NCBI GenBank assembly: GCA_002422045.1
Contig: DITG01000048.1
Location: 1 to 42,233, forward strand
Direction of reading: 5' to 3'
Source of the DNA: Acholeplasmataceae bacterium UBA6190
GTDB taxonomy: Bacteria; Bacillota_I; Bacilli_A; Acholeplasmatales; Acholeplasmataceae
Length of the DNA stretch: 42,233 nucleotides
In this document: in pieces, positions 32,340-40,162 of the stretch
Numbering within the stretch: position 1 is the stretch's first letter
Layout: each line of letters begins with the position of its first letter
The notes under the pieces: model-generated
The model's input: the letters and a program-made list of their open reading frames with translations, nothing else
What the model was told of the DNA's origin: nothing
The model's database searches: none
Program-made: the position numbers and the translations under genes

Positions 32340-32714
32340 TTACTCCTCGCAGAGTGGTGCGTATGCCTCAGATGATAATAAACTATTGAGTTCAGAAGGT
32401 TGAGTCACTTCAATTTTGACAATCCAGCTGCCATATGGGTCATCATTGATGAGTTCCGGAGAACGCTCTAAATTTTTATTGACTTCCAAAACCTTACCAG
32501 AAACTGGCAAATACAAATCTGAAGCCGCCTTCACGGATTCAACCGCGCCAAAGGTGTCACCCTTGGCAATCGTCTTACCGACTTTGGGCAATTCGATGAA
32601 CACGACAGACCCTAATGCATGCTGTGCATGGTCTGAAATACCGACATAGGCAACATTGCCTTCAGTCTTGACCCATTCATGGGTTTCTGCATAAAGCAAT
32701 CCTTGTTTAATCAT
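32340..32714 (-). CDS. gcvH: Glycine cleavage system H protein
   Basis: 124 residues. The lipoyl-attachment lysine is Lys62 in GAVESVKAASDLYLPVSG; the N-terminal LLYAETHEWV and the GDTFG strand are typical, and the C-terminal half has NDDPYGSWIVKIE. GcvH shuttles the aminomethyl group between P, T and L proteins on its lipoyl arm. It lies between gcvT and gcvPA with 10-base gaps. The lipoyl ligase and the L protein (lpd) genes needed for function are not in the window. Confidence 0.97.
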   Translation of the reverse strand: MIKQGLLYAETHEWVKTEGNVAYVGISDHAQHALGSVVFIELPKVGKTIAKGDTFGAVESVKAASDLYLPVSGKVLEVNKNLERSPELINDDPYGSWIVKIEVTQPSELNSLLSSEAYAPLCEE

Positions 32715-32724
32715 GTGAATCCTC

Positions 32725-33798
32725 CTATTTTTTGTAATTCTTGATGTAGAATTTCCGATTTCTGACGCGAGCTGGCACTTTGTTCTTTCTGATCATCACA
32801 GAAAGTTCAGTGCCCATTTCTGATGCCTTGATATCGACTAAGGCACAAGCAAGCGGTGTTTCAACATTGGGTAAGAGATAACCAGTCGTGATCGTTCCAA
32901 CCAGTTCATCGCCTTGATAGACTTCATAACCATGACGTGGAATGTTGCGTTCCAAAAGTTCCAGACCGACCACTTTCCGCTTGGGATTTTCTTTGTATTT
33001 CACAAGCACATCCCTACCGATGAAGGGCTTTTCAAGTTTGACTGCAAAATTGAGACCCGCTTCGACCGGATTGATGGTATCACTGATTTCGTGTCCATAA
33101 AGTGGGAGATTGGCTTCAAAACGGAGCGTATCTCTGGCACCGAGACCGCAGGGCTGTGCACCTGCTGCAATCGCATGATCCCACACTTGAGTGACCAGTT
33201 CATGATGACCGTAAATCTCAAATCCGTCTTCACCGGTATAACCGGTTCTCGAGAGAATGACATGTCCTGATCCAAAGGGAACAACCTTATAGGTCATGAA
33301 CTTCAGATCTGATCCTTCAACACCCATGATATTTGCAATATGGTTAATCACTTCAGGTCCTTGGATCGCGACTTGGCTGAAGGTTGTGGACACATTTTTG
33401 ACCAAGACATCGAAAGTTTGACTTTGCTGAACGACCCAATCAAAATCTTTGTCGATATTGCCGGCATTGACAACCAAAAGCACTTGTTCGGGCTTGATGA
33501 CATAAACCAGCAAGTCATCGACGACATTGCCTTCTTCATTGCAAAACAATGCATAAGTGACTTTAGCGAAATCTTCTGGAATGATGTTCGTGACGATGTG
33601 ATTCACGAACTTCAGTGCATCTTTTCCTTCCACTAAAAACTCACCCATGTGCGATACGTCAAAAATGCCCATGCCAGTACGGACAGCCAGATGCTCTTCC
33701 GTAATACCTGCATAAGACAAGGGCATTGAAAATCCAGCATACTCAATCATTCTCGCGTTTAACGCAAGGTGTTTTTCGTAGAGCGCAGTTGTTTTCAT
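32725..33798 (-). CDS. gcvT: Glycine cleavage system T protein (aminomethyltransferase)
   Basis: 357 residues. Folate-binding family blocks are visible: MPLSYAGITEEHLAVRTGMGIFDVSHMGEF at the N-terminus, LSRTGYTGEDGFEIY, LGARDTLRFEANLPLYGHE, and the C-terminal NVETPLACALVD. The enzyme transfers the methylene group from GcvH to tetrahydrofolate, releasing ammonia. First gene of the operon. RBS AGGAGA lies before its ATG on the minus strand. No glycine riboswitch is seen in the about 85 bases between it and the upstream terminator. Confidence 0.96.
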   Translation of the reverse strand: MKTTALYEKHLALNARMIEYAGFSMPLSYAGITEEHLAVRTGMGIFDVSHMGEFLVEGKDALKFVNHIVTNIIPEDFAKVTYALFCNEEGNVVDDLLVYVIKPEQVLLVVNAGNIDKDFDWVVQQSQTFDVLVKNVSTTFSQVAIQGPEVINHIANIMGVEGSDLKFMTYKVVPFGSGHVILSRTGYTGEDGFEIYGHHELVTQVWDHAIAAGAQPCGLGARDTLRFEANLPLYGHEISDTINPVEAGLNFAVKLEKPFIGRDVLVKYKENPKRKVVGLELLERNIPRHGYEVYQGDELVGTITTGYLLPNVETPLACALVDIKASEMGTELSVMIRKNKVPARVRNRKFYIKNYKK

Positions 33799-33828
33799 TG
33801 ATATCTCCTAAAAGCGTTTTCTATACTC

Positions 33829-33834
33829 ATTATA
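33829..33834 (-). promoter_or_regulatory. -10 element for the glycine cleavage operon
   Basis: TATAAT on the minus strand, about 30 bases before gcvT. The -35 position is AT-rich and lacks TTGACA. Confidence 0.45.
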
Positions 33835-33883
33835 CAACAAAATTTTATTTTATATGAGAAGATGATGCTTACTTCTTTATTAT

Positions 33884-33912
33884 AAATAAAAAGCACGGCA
33901 ATGATGCCGTGC
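33884..33912 (-). terminator. Rho-independent terminator of the DTGP-motif membrane protein gene
   Basis: GCACGGCA (33893-33900), loop ATGA, TGCCGTGC (33905-33912), with an A-rich tract 33884-33892 reading as U on the minus strand. Confidence 0.9.
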
Positions 33913-33917
33913 AGGGT

Positions 33918-34790
33918 TTAGAAGTTGATGTAGAGGATGACAATGGAAAAGCTTGCAAGTAAACTGACTGTGTTGGCGATGAGCCCATAGAGCACAGCTC
34001 TGTTTTTCCCATGTTCTTTCAAATATTTCCTGTAAATCAGAATTTCAAAAGTGAAGATGAATGCTTCACCAACCAGGAGCACAATCAGCTCTCCAATGAT
34101 TGGAGAAAAATAAAACTTGGTCACGAACATGAAAAGCGTGAGCGTTACTTGAGTGAATAAATTGATGTACATGACAAAGAGATAACTTTTCTTTTCAAAA
34201 TAGCCAAATAAGACAAGGACCAAGAATTCAACCACAATCGTTCCTAAAATGCGAAGGGATAAGTCAAATGCCATGGTTGCAACCGGAAATATTTCTTGAA
34301 CCGAACCAACATCGGTCTGAGTGATCAGTGTATCGACATTGGTCATGGAGACCCTAATTTTTGAATTGAATAACGAAGGCTCAATCAGTTTTGAAGTGAT
34401 GTAATTGCCATCTTCGAATAACAACAGTATCTTAAACGACTGAGGTACATTCAAGGTAAACAGATGTTCGTTTTCCATGTTCAACCTGTAATAGGTGGGT
34501 GCCTTGGTCGTAAGAATCATTGGAACATAATCGTTTGCTCGGACAAAATAAAGCGCTTCAGGAACGACACGACCATAATAGGACCCTTGACTGCTCATGA
34601 TATCTCTGACTTCTGAGATTTGTTCCTGATCGGCTTCAGCGAGCACCAGAATATCGATATAGAAAGGTTTGCCTAAGCCGATCACTTCGACCTCCAAGGT
34701 CGGTCTAGGACCCGTATCTGCGGAAACCCTTTGGATTGGAATCATGATGAAGATGGATAAAATCAATAAGAATAGGATTAACTTTTTCAT
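33918..34790 (-). CDS. Signal-peptide and multi-TM protein with an ADTGPRP motif, unknown function
   Basis: 290 residues from ATG 34790, chosen because AGGA is nine bases upstream; ATG 34799 directly abuts it. A signal peptide (about 1-24) ends at SADTGPRPTLEVEV. A beta-rich outside domain (about 25-175) follows, then four membrane helices in the C-terminal part (near 178-198, 205-226, 233-255, 268-288). The DTGP[RK]P start of the mature part recalls a family of uncharacterised Clostridia/Bacilli membrane proteins whose role is unknown to me. Divergent from the alpha/beta hydrolase operon, monocistronic. Confidence 0.75.
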   Translation of the reverse strand: MKKLILFLLILSIFIMIPIQRVSADTGPRPTLEVEVIGLGKPFYIDILVLAEADQEQISEVRDIMSSQGSYYGRVVPEALYFVRANDYVPMILTTKAPTYYRLNMENEHLFTLNVPQSFKILLLFEDGNYITSKLIEPSLFNSKIRVSMTNVDTLITQTDVGSVQEIFPVATMAFDLSLRILGTIVVEFLVLVLFGYFEKKSYLFVMYINLFTQVTLTLFMFVTKFYFSPIIGELIVLLVGEAFIFTFEILIYRKYLKEHGKNRAVLYGLIANTVSLLASFSIVILYINF

Positions 34791-34835
34791 GACATACATT
34801 CCTCACTAGGATGATTACTCATATCTTATCACGAA

Positions 34836-34867
34836 TTGACACGCTTTGTCCTGTTTTTGGGTATAAT
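34836..34867 (+). promoter_or_regulatory. Promoter for the hydrolase operon
   Basis: TATAAT at 34862-34867, 22 bases before the start. A perfect TTGACA is at 34836-34841, but the 20-base spacer is longer than normal. Confidence 0.45.
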
Positions 34868-34888
34868 AAAGGCAAAGGAGCTGTTACG

Positions 34889-35692
34889 ATGCTAATCAAT
34901 CACATACTATTACATGTCAAAAGAGATGATGTCGAAAATGCCAAAGGAACCGTCATCATCACACACGGGATTGCTGAACATTCAGGCAGATATCAGGAAA
35001 TCACTGAAAAACTGAACGGTGCAGGATTTTCTGTCGTGCGTTATGATGTCAGAGGCCACGGTCAAAGCCAAGGCAAACGTGGTGCTTTGAAGAGTTTCCA
35101 TCAATTCATTGATGATCTTCATGCACTGGTCGTTGAAGAAAAGAAGCTGAACCCAAAGAAAATCTTTCTACTCGGTCACTCCATGGGTGGCATGATTGTC
35201 AACATGTATGCCGTCAAGTATCAGGATGCTGATGGTATCATTTCTTCAGCCGCACCGACACACTTCATCAAGGATGTACTCCCTTTCCGCTTCATCGGCT
35301 ACAAATGGCTTGGTTTCATGACCAAGAAGACCAATTTTGCCGATGATCAACTCTCACGGATCAAAGCCGTCGAAGAAGCATACATCCAAGACCCACTCAA
35401 CCTCAAGAAATTTCATTTCTCACTCGCTGGCAACATGTTTGTCAGCGGTGTCAGATATTTGAACAGAAATATCAAAGACTATCAGACACCTGTCCTCATC
35501 TTGCACGGCGGAAACGACAAGATTGTTCCTTTTCAATTCTCGGAACGCTTGCTGTCTTTGATTCCAATGGAAGACAAGAAACTGATCATCTATCCCGATA
35601 ATTATCATGAAATCTTCAATGATCTGGACCGCGAACAAGTCTTTCAAGATGTGATTGCATGGTTATTGGAAAGAAGTCAGGTTAGCGTATGA
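34889..35692 (+). CDS. Alpha/beta hydrolase, monoacylglycerol lipase-like
   Basis: 267 residues from ATG 34889 with AAAGGAG at 34874-34880; a longer frame opening at 34811 would run through the promoter and is rejected. Oxyanion-side HG motif THGIAEHSGRY, YDVRGHGQSQGKRG, nucleophile Ser98 in GHSMGG, acid Asp210 in LHGGNDKIVP and His240 in NYHEIFND form the triad. The pattern fits the Hydrolase_4 / monoglyceride lipase group, which cleaves monoacylglycerols or lysophospholipids. Its stop overlaps the next start (ATGA). No signal peptide, so cytoplasmic. Confidence 0.9.
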   Translation: MLINHILLHVKRDDVENAKGTVIITHGIAEHSGRYQEITEKLNGAGFSVVRYDVRGHGQSQGKRGALKSFHQFIDDLHALVVEEKKLNPKKIFLLGHSMGGMIVNMYAVKYQDADGIISSAAPTHFIKDVLPFRFIGYKWLGFMTKKTNFADDQLSRIKAVEEAYIQDPLNLKKFHFSLAGNMFVSGVRYLNRNIKDYQTPVLILHGGNDKIVPFQFSERLLSLIPMEDKKLIIYPDNYHEIFNDLDREQVFQDVIAWLLERSQVSV

Positions 35693-36540
35693 AGATTTCC
35701 TGGATTGGAACTGGCGTGATGGGGAAACCCATGGCGCTTCATCTGGCCAAAGCCGGCTATGCAGTATCTGTTTACAACAGACACTTTGATAAGGCAAAAG
35801 CATTAGAACCCGAAGTCAAGGCATATCACAGTATTGAATCCTGTGTGAAAGATGCGGATATCGTCTTTTCGATTGTGGGGTTCCCTAATGATGTCAAAGA
35901 CGTCTATCTTGAAGTGATGAAACATGTCAGACCGAATACCATTTTGGTCGATATGACGACATCGTCTCCGACATTGGCCATCGAACTTTATGCGATGGCC
36001 AAAGCCCAAGGTCTATTCATGCTGGATGCACCGGTCACTGGCGGTGATATCGGTGCCATCAACGCAACCCTTTCCATCATGGTGGGTGGCGATGAAGACA
36101 TCTTCAATCGTGTACTCCCCCTCTTCAGACTGATGGGTAAAACCATCACCTATATGGGCAAACCCGGCTCTGGCATGCATGCGAAACTGGCAAATCAGAC
36201 CGTGATTGCAGGCAATGTCATGGGTGTCGCAGAAGCATTAGTCTATGCAAAAGACAAAGGGCTCGATCTTGAGCGCATGCTTTCTGTCATCACAGGAGGC
36301 TCTGCCAATTCTTGGCAAGCCCAATACAACGGCATGAAGATGATCAAAGGCGATCATCAGCCAGGTTTTTATGTGAAACATTTCTTGAAAGACTTGAAAC
36401 TTGTCTTAGAAGAAAAGAAAGATTTAAAACTTGAAGTGGTTGAAACCGTTGCAAAAGCTTATCAGATGCTTTCGGATCAGGGATATCAAGACAAGGGCAC
36501 TCAAAGCATCATCGACTATTATTTGAAACACTTGATCTAA
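35689..36540 (+). CDS. NAD(P)-dependent beta-hydroxyacid dehydrogenase (3-hydroxyisobutyrate dehydrogenase family)
   Basis: 283 residues. N-terminal Rossmann motif ISWIGTGVMGKPMALHLAKAG, the substrate-binding DAPVTGGDIGAINATLSIMVGG, and the catalytic Lys166 in GSGMHAKLANQ; the C-terminal helical domain contains DLKLVLEEKKDL. Family members oxidise or reduce beta-hydroxyacids such as 3-hydroxyisobutyrate, tartronate semialdehyde or glyoxylate. The exact substrate is not readable. The start overlaps the stop of the hydrolase gene, and an HMA-like gene follows after 14 bases. Confidence 0.92.
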   Translation: MKISWIGTGVMGKPMALHLAKAGYAVSVYNRHFDKAKALEPEVKAYHSIESCVKDADIVFSIVGFPNDVKDVYLEVMKHVRPNTILVDMTTSSPTLAIELYAMAKAQGLFMLDAPVTGGDIGAINATLSIMVGGDEDIFNRVLPLFRLMGKTITYMGKPGSGMHAKLANQTVIAGNVMGVAEALVYAKDKGLDLERMLSVITGGSANSWQAQYNGMKMIKGDHQPGFYVKHFLKDLKLVLEEKKDLKLEVVETVAKAYQMLSDQGYQDKGTQSIIDYYLKHLI

Positions 36541-36554
36541 TAGGAGGAAACCGT

Positions 36555-36782
36555 ATGCCAGTCCTGGTTGTCAGTTTGAAAAAGTTATTACACTGTACCG
36601 GTTGCATGACATCGATTGAAAATGCACTTTACTCTTCCGGTGCGAAGCATTTTGAGTATGACATGGCCTCAAAAGTAGGTAAGATTGTGTATGACGATAA
36701 GGATGCGAATGAAATTGAACTTGTCGATGCTGTCAAAAGAATCGGTTATGATTTAGATGTGATGGAGATTACACAAGACTAA
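36555..36782 (+). CDS. HMA-like small metal-binding protein
   Basis: 75 residues with the ferredoxin-like pattern of heavy-metal-associated domains: beta strand LVVSLKKLLHC, CTGC metal site at about residues 14-17, helix TSIENALYSSGAKHFEYD, GKIVYDD, and the ending VDAVKRIGYDLDV typical of CopZ-like proteins. The usual GMTCxxC start is replaced by LLHCTGC, so it is an atypical member. It may carry copper or another soft metal, or bind nothing. AGGAGG lies eight bases before the ATG, and it is probably co-transcribed with the two upstream genes. No metal ATPase is nearby. Confidence 0.8.
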   Translation: MPVLVVSLKKLLHCTGCMTSIENALYSSGAKHFEYDMASKVGKIVYDDKDANEIELVDAVKRIGYDLDVMEITQD

Positions 36783-36962
36783 ACATTGTTTTTGATTCTT
36801 AAATCAATCAATTCCCCTGGATAGACTTTTCCAATGACCCATTGGAGATGTTTTTCATCGGGGGATTTTCTTTTGATCATAAACAATACAATGATCAATG
36901 AATCATATGTGTTGAAAAACGATTGGATCCATCAGAAAAATTGAGAGTTTTTTGATGGATTT
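36783..36962. other. Noncoding gap with two terminator-like hairpins
   Basis: No convincing gene. It holds CCAAT-GACCC-ATTGG (36830-36844) between TCCCC (36813-36817) and GGGGG (36861-36865) followed by ATTTTCTTTT, a plausible terminator for the upstream operon, then a -10-like TACAAT near 36885 and a second terminator at 36927-36964. Confidence 0.5.
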
Positions 36963-36964
36963 TT
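36927..36964 (+). terminator. Rho-independent terminator
   Basis: ATCCATCA (36927-36934) pairs with TGATGGAT (36953-36960); the flanking A-run and T-run inside extend the stem, and TTTT follows. Confidence 0.75.
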
Positions 36965-36991
36965 AACTTTCTTTCTGGGTTATGCTATAAT
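36963..36991 (+). promoter_or_regulatory. Promoter for the PPC-domain lipoprotein
   Basis: TTAACT (36963-36968), 17 bases, TATAAT (36986-36991) preceded by TGC (extended -10). Confidence 0.7.
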
Positions 36992-37022
36992 TGAGTCAAT
37001 GAAAACACAAAGGGGAATGTTC

Positions 37023-38141
37023 ATGACTATTCTGATTAAGCGTCTTTTCTTTTTTGCTACAGTCTTCAGTCTAATGTTTGGTATCGCTGCATGTGAAAAC
37101 ACCGAAACACCTGTAGTTACCGAAACACCGGAAGTGGTCGAAACCATCGAAGATCAAATTCATGAAGTCTTTAAAGTCGGTTTTGAGTATATCAACAGCC
37201 GAGATAACTATCAAATGCATACGGAGTTGATGACCGATGCTGTCTACTTTAAAGGATTTAACAAACATCGCTATCAAGTTTTATTTGATGATCCCTTTCT
37301 CAAAGCGTATGGCACTGACACTTTTGGCGAAGTCATGTATCGCATCGCACTATTGAATCAAGGGCCTTATTTCATTTATAAACATGGCGACAATTTTTAC
37401 AAGGCCAATCCTGTAACGCCTGAAACCCTGAACATTGTCGATTTTAATCATCCATCATTCTCCTTATTGAAGAAAATCAATAAGGATCAAGTGACGATGC
37501 AAAACAGCATGTATCAGTTTTCACTAACCTATTTGGAAATGATGACAGATCATCAAAGCATCCTCACATACATTGATGAAGGCATGAAGCCAGAGATCAT
37601 AGCTGATGAGCAAGCTGATCTTTCTGCTGTCGTCTTCGATATCACAGTGATCATGAATGAAACGACACCTCAATCGTTCCAATCGATTATCATTGATTTT
37701 CAAGAATATGCGACACTCAAATATCCAATCAATTTAAAACTGAATGACAGATATGAACAAGCGAGATTAACGTTTGAGTTCTCATATGAAAACCATACCA
37801 AAGACATCACACCTGAGACGACATTGATTCCAGATGATCATCCTAACTATGTCAAAGATGATCTCGCAGAAATCATACTTGGACAGACCATGATGGCTGA
37901 TTTACAGTATATGACCGACTTTGATTTCTTTAAGCTGACAATCCTCGAGACCAAAACGTATCATTTTGAGTTTTCAGGCATATTCAACGTCCTCTTCTAC
38001 ATCAAACATAGTGAAAATTCTTCGAAATACACCTTAGTTCGATGGGGAGATATTGACTTAGAACAAGGGACTTACTACGTTTACGTGATGAATTATGCAG
38101 ATACAGTTGGGCAAGTGTCCTTCAGCTTCAGCGAAAAGTAG
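37023..38141 (+). CDS. Lipoprotein with a C-terminal PPC-like beta domain
   Basis: 372 residues from ATG 37023; AAAGGGGA at 37009-37016 favours it over in-frame ATGs at 36999 and 37017. A signal peptide ends in the lipobox FGIAAC; the mature protein starts with a Thr/Glu/Pro-rich linker. Residues about 45-265 are a beta-rich region like solute-binding or LppX/DUF6612-type lipoproteins. Residues about 285-370 resemble a bacterial pre-peptidase C-terminal domain: DLAEI.LGQ..., FDFFKLTI, YHFEF, DLEQGTYYVYVMNY. It would sit on the outer face of the membrane. Function unknown. Monocistronic. Confidence 0.75.
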   Translation: MTILIKRLFFFATVFSLMFGIAACENTETPVVTETPEVVETIEDQIHEVFKVGFEYINSRDNYQMHTELMTDAVYFKGFNKHRYQVLFDDPFLKAYGTDTFGEVMYRIALLNQGPYFIYKHGDNFYKANPVTPETLNIVDFNHPSFSLLKKINKDQVTMQNSMYQFSLTYLEMMTDHQSILTYIDEGMKPEIIADEQADLSAVVFDITVIMNETTPQSFQSIIIDFQEYATLKYPINLKLNDRYEQARLTFEFSYENHTKDITPETTLIPDDHPNYVKDDLAEIILGQTMMADLQYMTDFDFFKLTILETKTYHFEFSGIFNVLFYIKHSENSSKYTLVRWGDIDLEQGTYYVYVMNYADTVGQVSFSFSEK

Positions 38142-38211
38142 AGAAACTCATCAATACCACATCGAATCATACGTGAAGTATGTTCGATAAGGGTGGACTT
38201 CAAATCAAGAT

Positions 38212-38280
38212 AAAAAAGAGCGTTATTCTAGCCTATGTGAACTCTACTGAGTCATCCATAGGATTAGCATACGCTCTTTA
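38212..38280. terminator. Long bidirectional terminator hairpin
   Basis: AAAGAGCGT (38216-38224) pairs with ACGCTCTTT (38271-38279), with an inner helix CCTATG (38232-38237) / CATAGG (38257-38262). A and T runs flank both sides; it lies between the convergent lipoprotein and gpmI genes. A separate hairpin ATAC/GTAT (38169-38182) lies just upstream. Confidence 0.75.
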
Positions 38281-38317
38281 TGTTATTTAGGTTTTCTTTG
38301 GCTTGATGTGGTGAAGA

Positions 38318-39841
38318 CTATTTGATGATCAGACTCTTGCCTGTCATTTCTCTTGGTTTATCAATGCCGAGTAAATCAAGTAAGGTCGGTGCGACATCAC
38401 AGAGTGCTCCAGTGCCCAGTTTCACATCATGTTTTGTGATCACAACAGGAACCAAGTTCGTGGTATGCGCGGTATGAGGTTGACCGAATTCGTCTCTCAT
38501 CTTTTCAGCATTGCCGTGATCGGCAAGAACAATCGCAACCCCACCAATCGATAAAATCGCTTCAACGACTTCCTTGGTGCACTGATCCACGGTTTCAACC
38601 GCTTTCGTGGTTGCTTCAATTGATCCAGTATGACCAACCATGTCCGGATTCGCAAAGTTTAAGATCATGGTGTCATATTCACCAGTCAAGATGGCTTTGA
38701 CAGCCTTGTCCTTGACTTCGAATGCACTCATTTCAGGTTGTAAGTCATAGGTTGGAACTTTTGGAGATTCAGCAAGAATTCTCGTGCATCCCTTCAGATC
38801 CTTTTCAGATCCACCATCAAAGAAGAAGGTGACATGTGCATATTTTTCGGTTTCAGCGATACGAAGCTGTTTTAGTCCTGCATTGGCAATCACTTCGCCG
38901 TATAGGTTATCCAGTGTCTGAAGTTCATAGGCCAAAGGACCCTTGACGGTTTCATTATAGTGCATCATGGAAACAAAGAAAATGTTTTTAGGTGCATGTG
39001 AAGGATCAAAATCTGCTTTTCCAGCTGTCTTGTACATCTTGGTCGCTAAAGGATTAGAGAATGCGGTTGCAATTCTGATCGCTCTGTCCGGGCGGAAGTT
39101 AGCGAAAATGATGGCATCGTTATCTTTGATGAGACCTTCTTTGTCAACCACGAATGGCAAAATGAATTCATCGGTCACGCCTTGATCATAAGAAGCCTGA
39201 ATGCCTTCTAATGCATTGGAGAATATTGGTCCGGTACCAAGCACCATATTGTCAAACGCTTTTTGGATACGATCCCAGTTGTTGTCTCTATCCATCGCGT
39301 AATATCTGCCAGAGACGGTTGCAACCCGCATGCCTTTGTTCATCAGATCTCTTAAGAATCCCAGTCCTGAGGTTTGAGCGGTATCTCTGCCATCCATGAA
39401 CGCATGAAGATAGGGTTTGACACCCTGTGAGACACCTAAGTCATGGAGTGCTTGAATGTGTGTGGGATACGAATGGACACCGCCATCGGAGACAAGTCCA
39501 AAGATATGGAGATTGCTTTGGTGATCTTTAGCAAACTGAATGGCATCCAAGAATGCCTGATTGTGAAAAAATGAACCATCTTTGATGGCAACATTGATTC
39601 TGGTCAGTGACTGATAAACGATTCTTCCGGCACCCAGATTCAAATGGCCGACTTCACTGTTACCCATCTGACCTTCAGGTAAACCGACATCTTCGCCGCT
39701 TGCCTGTAAGACATTGTTTGGATATTCTTGAAATAACTTGTCTAAAAATGGCTTTTTTGCCAGTGATACGGAATTGGATGCACTCGCAGGTGCGAGCCCG
39801 TAGCCATCCATGATGATGAGTCCTGCAAATTTTTTATTCAT
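38318..39841 (-). CDS. gpmI: 2,3-bisphosphoglycerate-independent phosphoglycerate mutase
   Basis: 507 residues, the usual length. Metal-binding LIIMDGYGLAP at the start, phosphoserine nucleophile Ser62 in MGNSEVGHLNLGAGR, MDGRDTAQTSGLGF, FANFRPDRAIRI and the C-terminal LADHGNAEKMRDE and PHTAHTTNLVPVV blocks give the manganese-dependent alkaline phosphatase-like fold. It interconverts 3- and 2-phosphoglycerate in glycolysis, the step before enolase, whose gene lies about 1.6 kb away on the other strand. GAGGAG precedes the ATG; a TATAAT on the minus strand is at 39879-39874. Confidence 0.97.
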   Translation of the reverse strand: MNKKFAGLIIMDGYGLAPASASNSVSLAKKPFLDKLFQEYPNNVLQASGEDVGLPEGQMGNSEVGHLNLGAGRIVYQSLTRINVAIKDGSFFHNQAFLDAIQFAKDHQSNLHIFGLVSDGGVHSYPTHIQALHDLGVSQGVKPYLHAFMDGRDTAQTSGLGFLRDLMNKGMRVATVSGRYYAMDRDNNWDRIQKAFDNMVLGTGPIFSNALEGIQASYDQGVTDEFILPFVVDKEGLIKDNDAIIFANFRPDRAIRIATAFSNPLATKMYKTAGKADFDPSHAPKNIFFVSMMHYNETVKGPLAYELQTLDNLYGEVIANAGLKQLRIAETEKYAHVTFFFDGGSEKDLKGCTRILAESPKVPTYDLQPEMSAFEVKDKAVKAILTGEYDTMILNFANPDMVGHTGSIEATTKAVETVDQCTKEVVEAILSIGGVAIVLADHGNAEKMRDEFGQPHTAHTTNLVPVVITKHDVKLGTGALCDVAPTLLDLLGIDKPREMTGKSLIIK

Positions 39842-39873
39842 GTGTATGCTCCTCGAACGATTTGGTCAACTTC

Positions 39874-39879
39874 ATTATA
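39874..39879 (-). promoter_or_regulatory. -10 element for gpmI
   Basis: TATAAT on the minus strand about 33 bases before the start; no good -35. Confidence 0.4.
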
Positions 39880-39939
39880 CTTGATTTTCAAGAATCGAAG
39901 GAATCGTTATACAAAAAAAACGTTTTCAAGGGTCAGTGA

Positions 39940-39967
39940 TTGCATTTTTTGTAAATAGTGATAAAAT
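39940..39967 (+). promoter_or_regulatory. Promoter for the FMN riboswitch-ribU transcript
   Basis: TTGCAT (39940-39945), 16 bases, TAAAAT (39962-39967), placing the RNA start just before the aptamer. Confidence 0.65.
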
Positions 39968-39983
39968 GAAGTCGTAATAGAAT

Positions 39984-40135
39984 AACTTCGGGGCAACGTG
40001 AAATTCGTGACCGGCGGTATAGTCCGCGAGCCTTCGGGCAGACCTTGTGTAACTCAAGGACCGACAGTAAAGTCTGGATGGAAGAAGAGATGTCTTTTGA
40101 CGTTCTTTTATCGCCGAAGTGATTTGGCGATTTTT
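39984..40135 (+). promoter_or_regulatory. FMN riboswitch (RFN element) with terminator platform
   Basis: The aptamer (39984-40090) shows the conserved CTTCGGGGCA, GTGAAATTC, GACCGGCGGTA, AGTCCGCGAGC, ACCGACAGTA and TGGATGGAAGAAGA blocks in order. The expression platform ends in a terminator, ATCGCC (40110-40115) / GGCGAT (40126-40131), with TTTTT. FMN binding should therefore stop transcription before the riboflavin transporter gene. Confidence 0.96.
40110..40135 (+). terminator. FMN-controlled terminator
   Basis: Six-pair stem ATCGCC/GGCGAT with a ten-base loop and a T-run; no other terminator lies between the aptamer and ribU. Confidence 0.75.
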
Positions 40136-40162
40136 GTTACCATAAGGAGGTTAAACAACATC

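Noticed and set aside
34811..34888. N-terminal extension of the alpha/beta hydrolase
   Set aside because: It includes the promoter -10 and the AAAGGAG site; family homology begins after 34889.
36834..36943. ORF of about 36 codons in the gap before the PPC lipoprotein
   Set aside because: No ribosome binding site and it runs through both terminator-like hairpins.
39998..40162. N-terminal extension of RibU
   Set aside because: It would translate the FMN riboswitch and its terminator; the ATG at 40163 has a good AAGGAGG.
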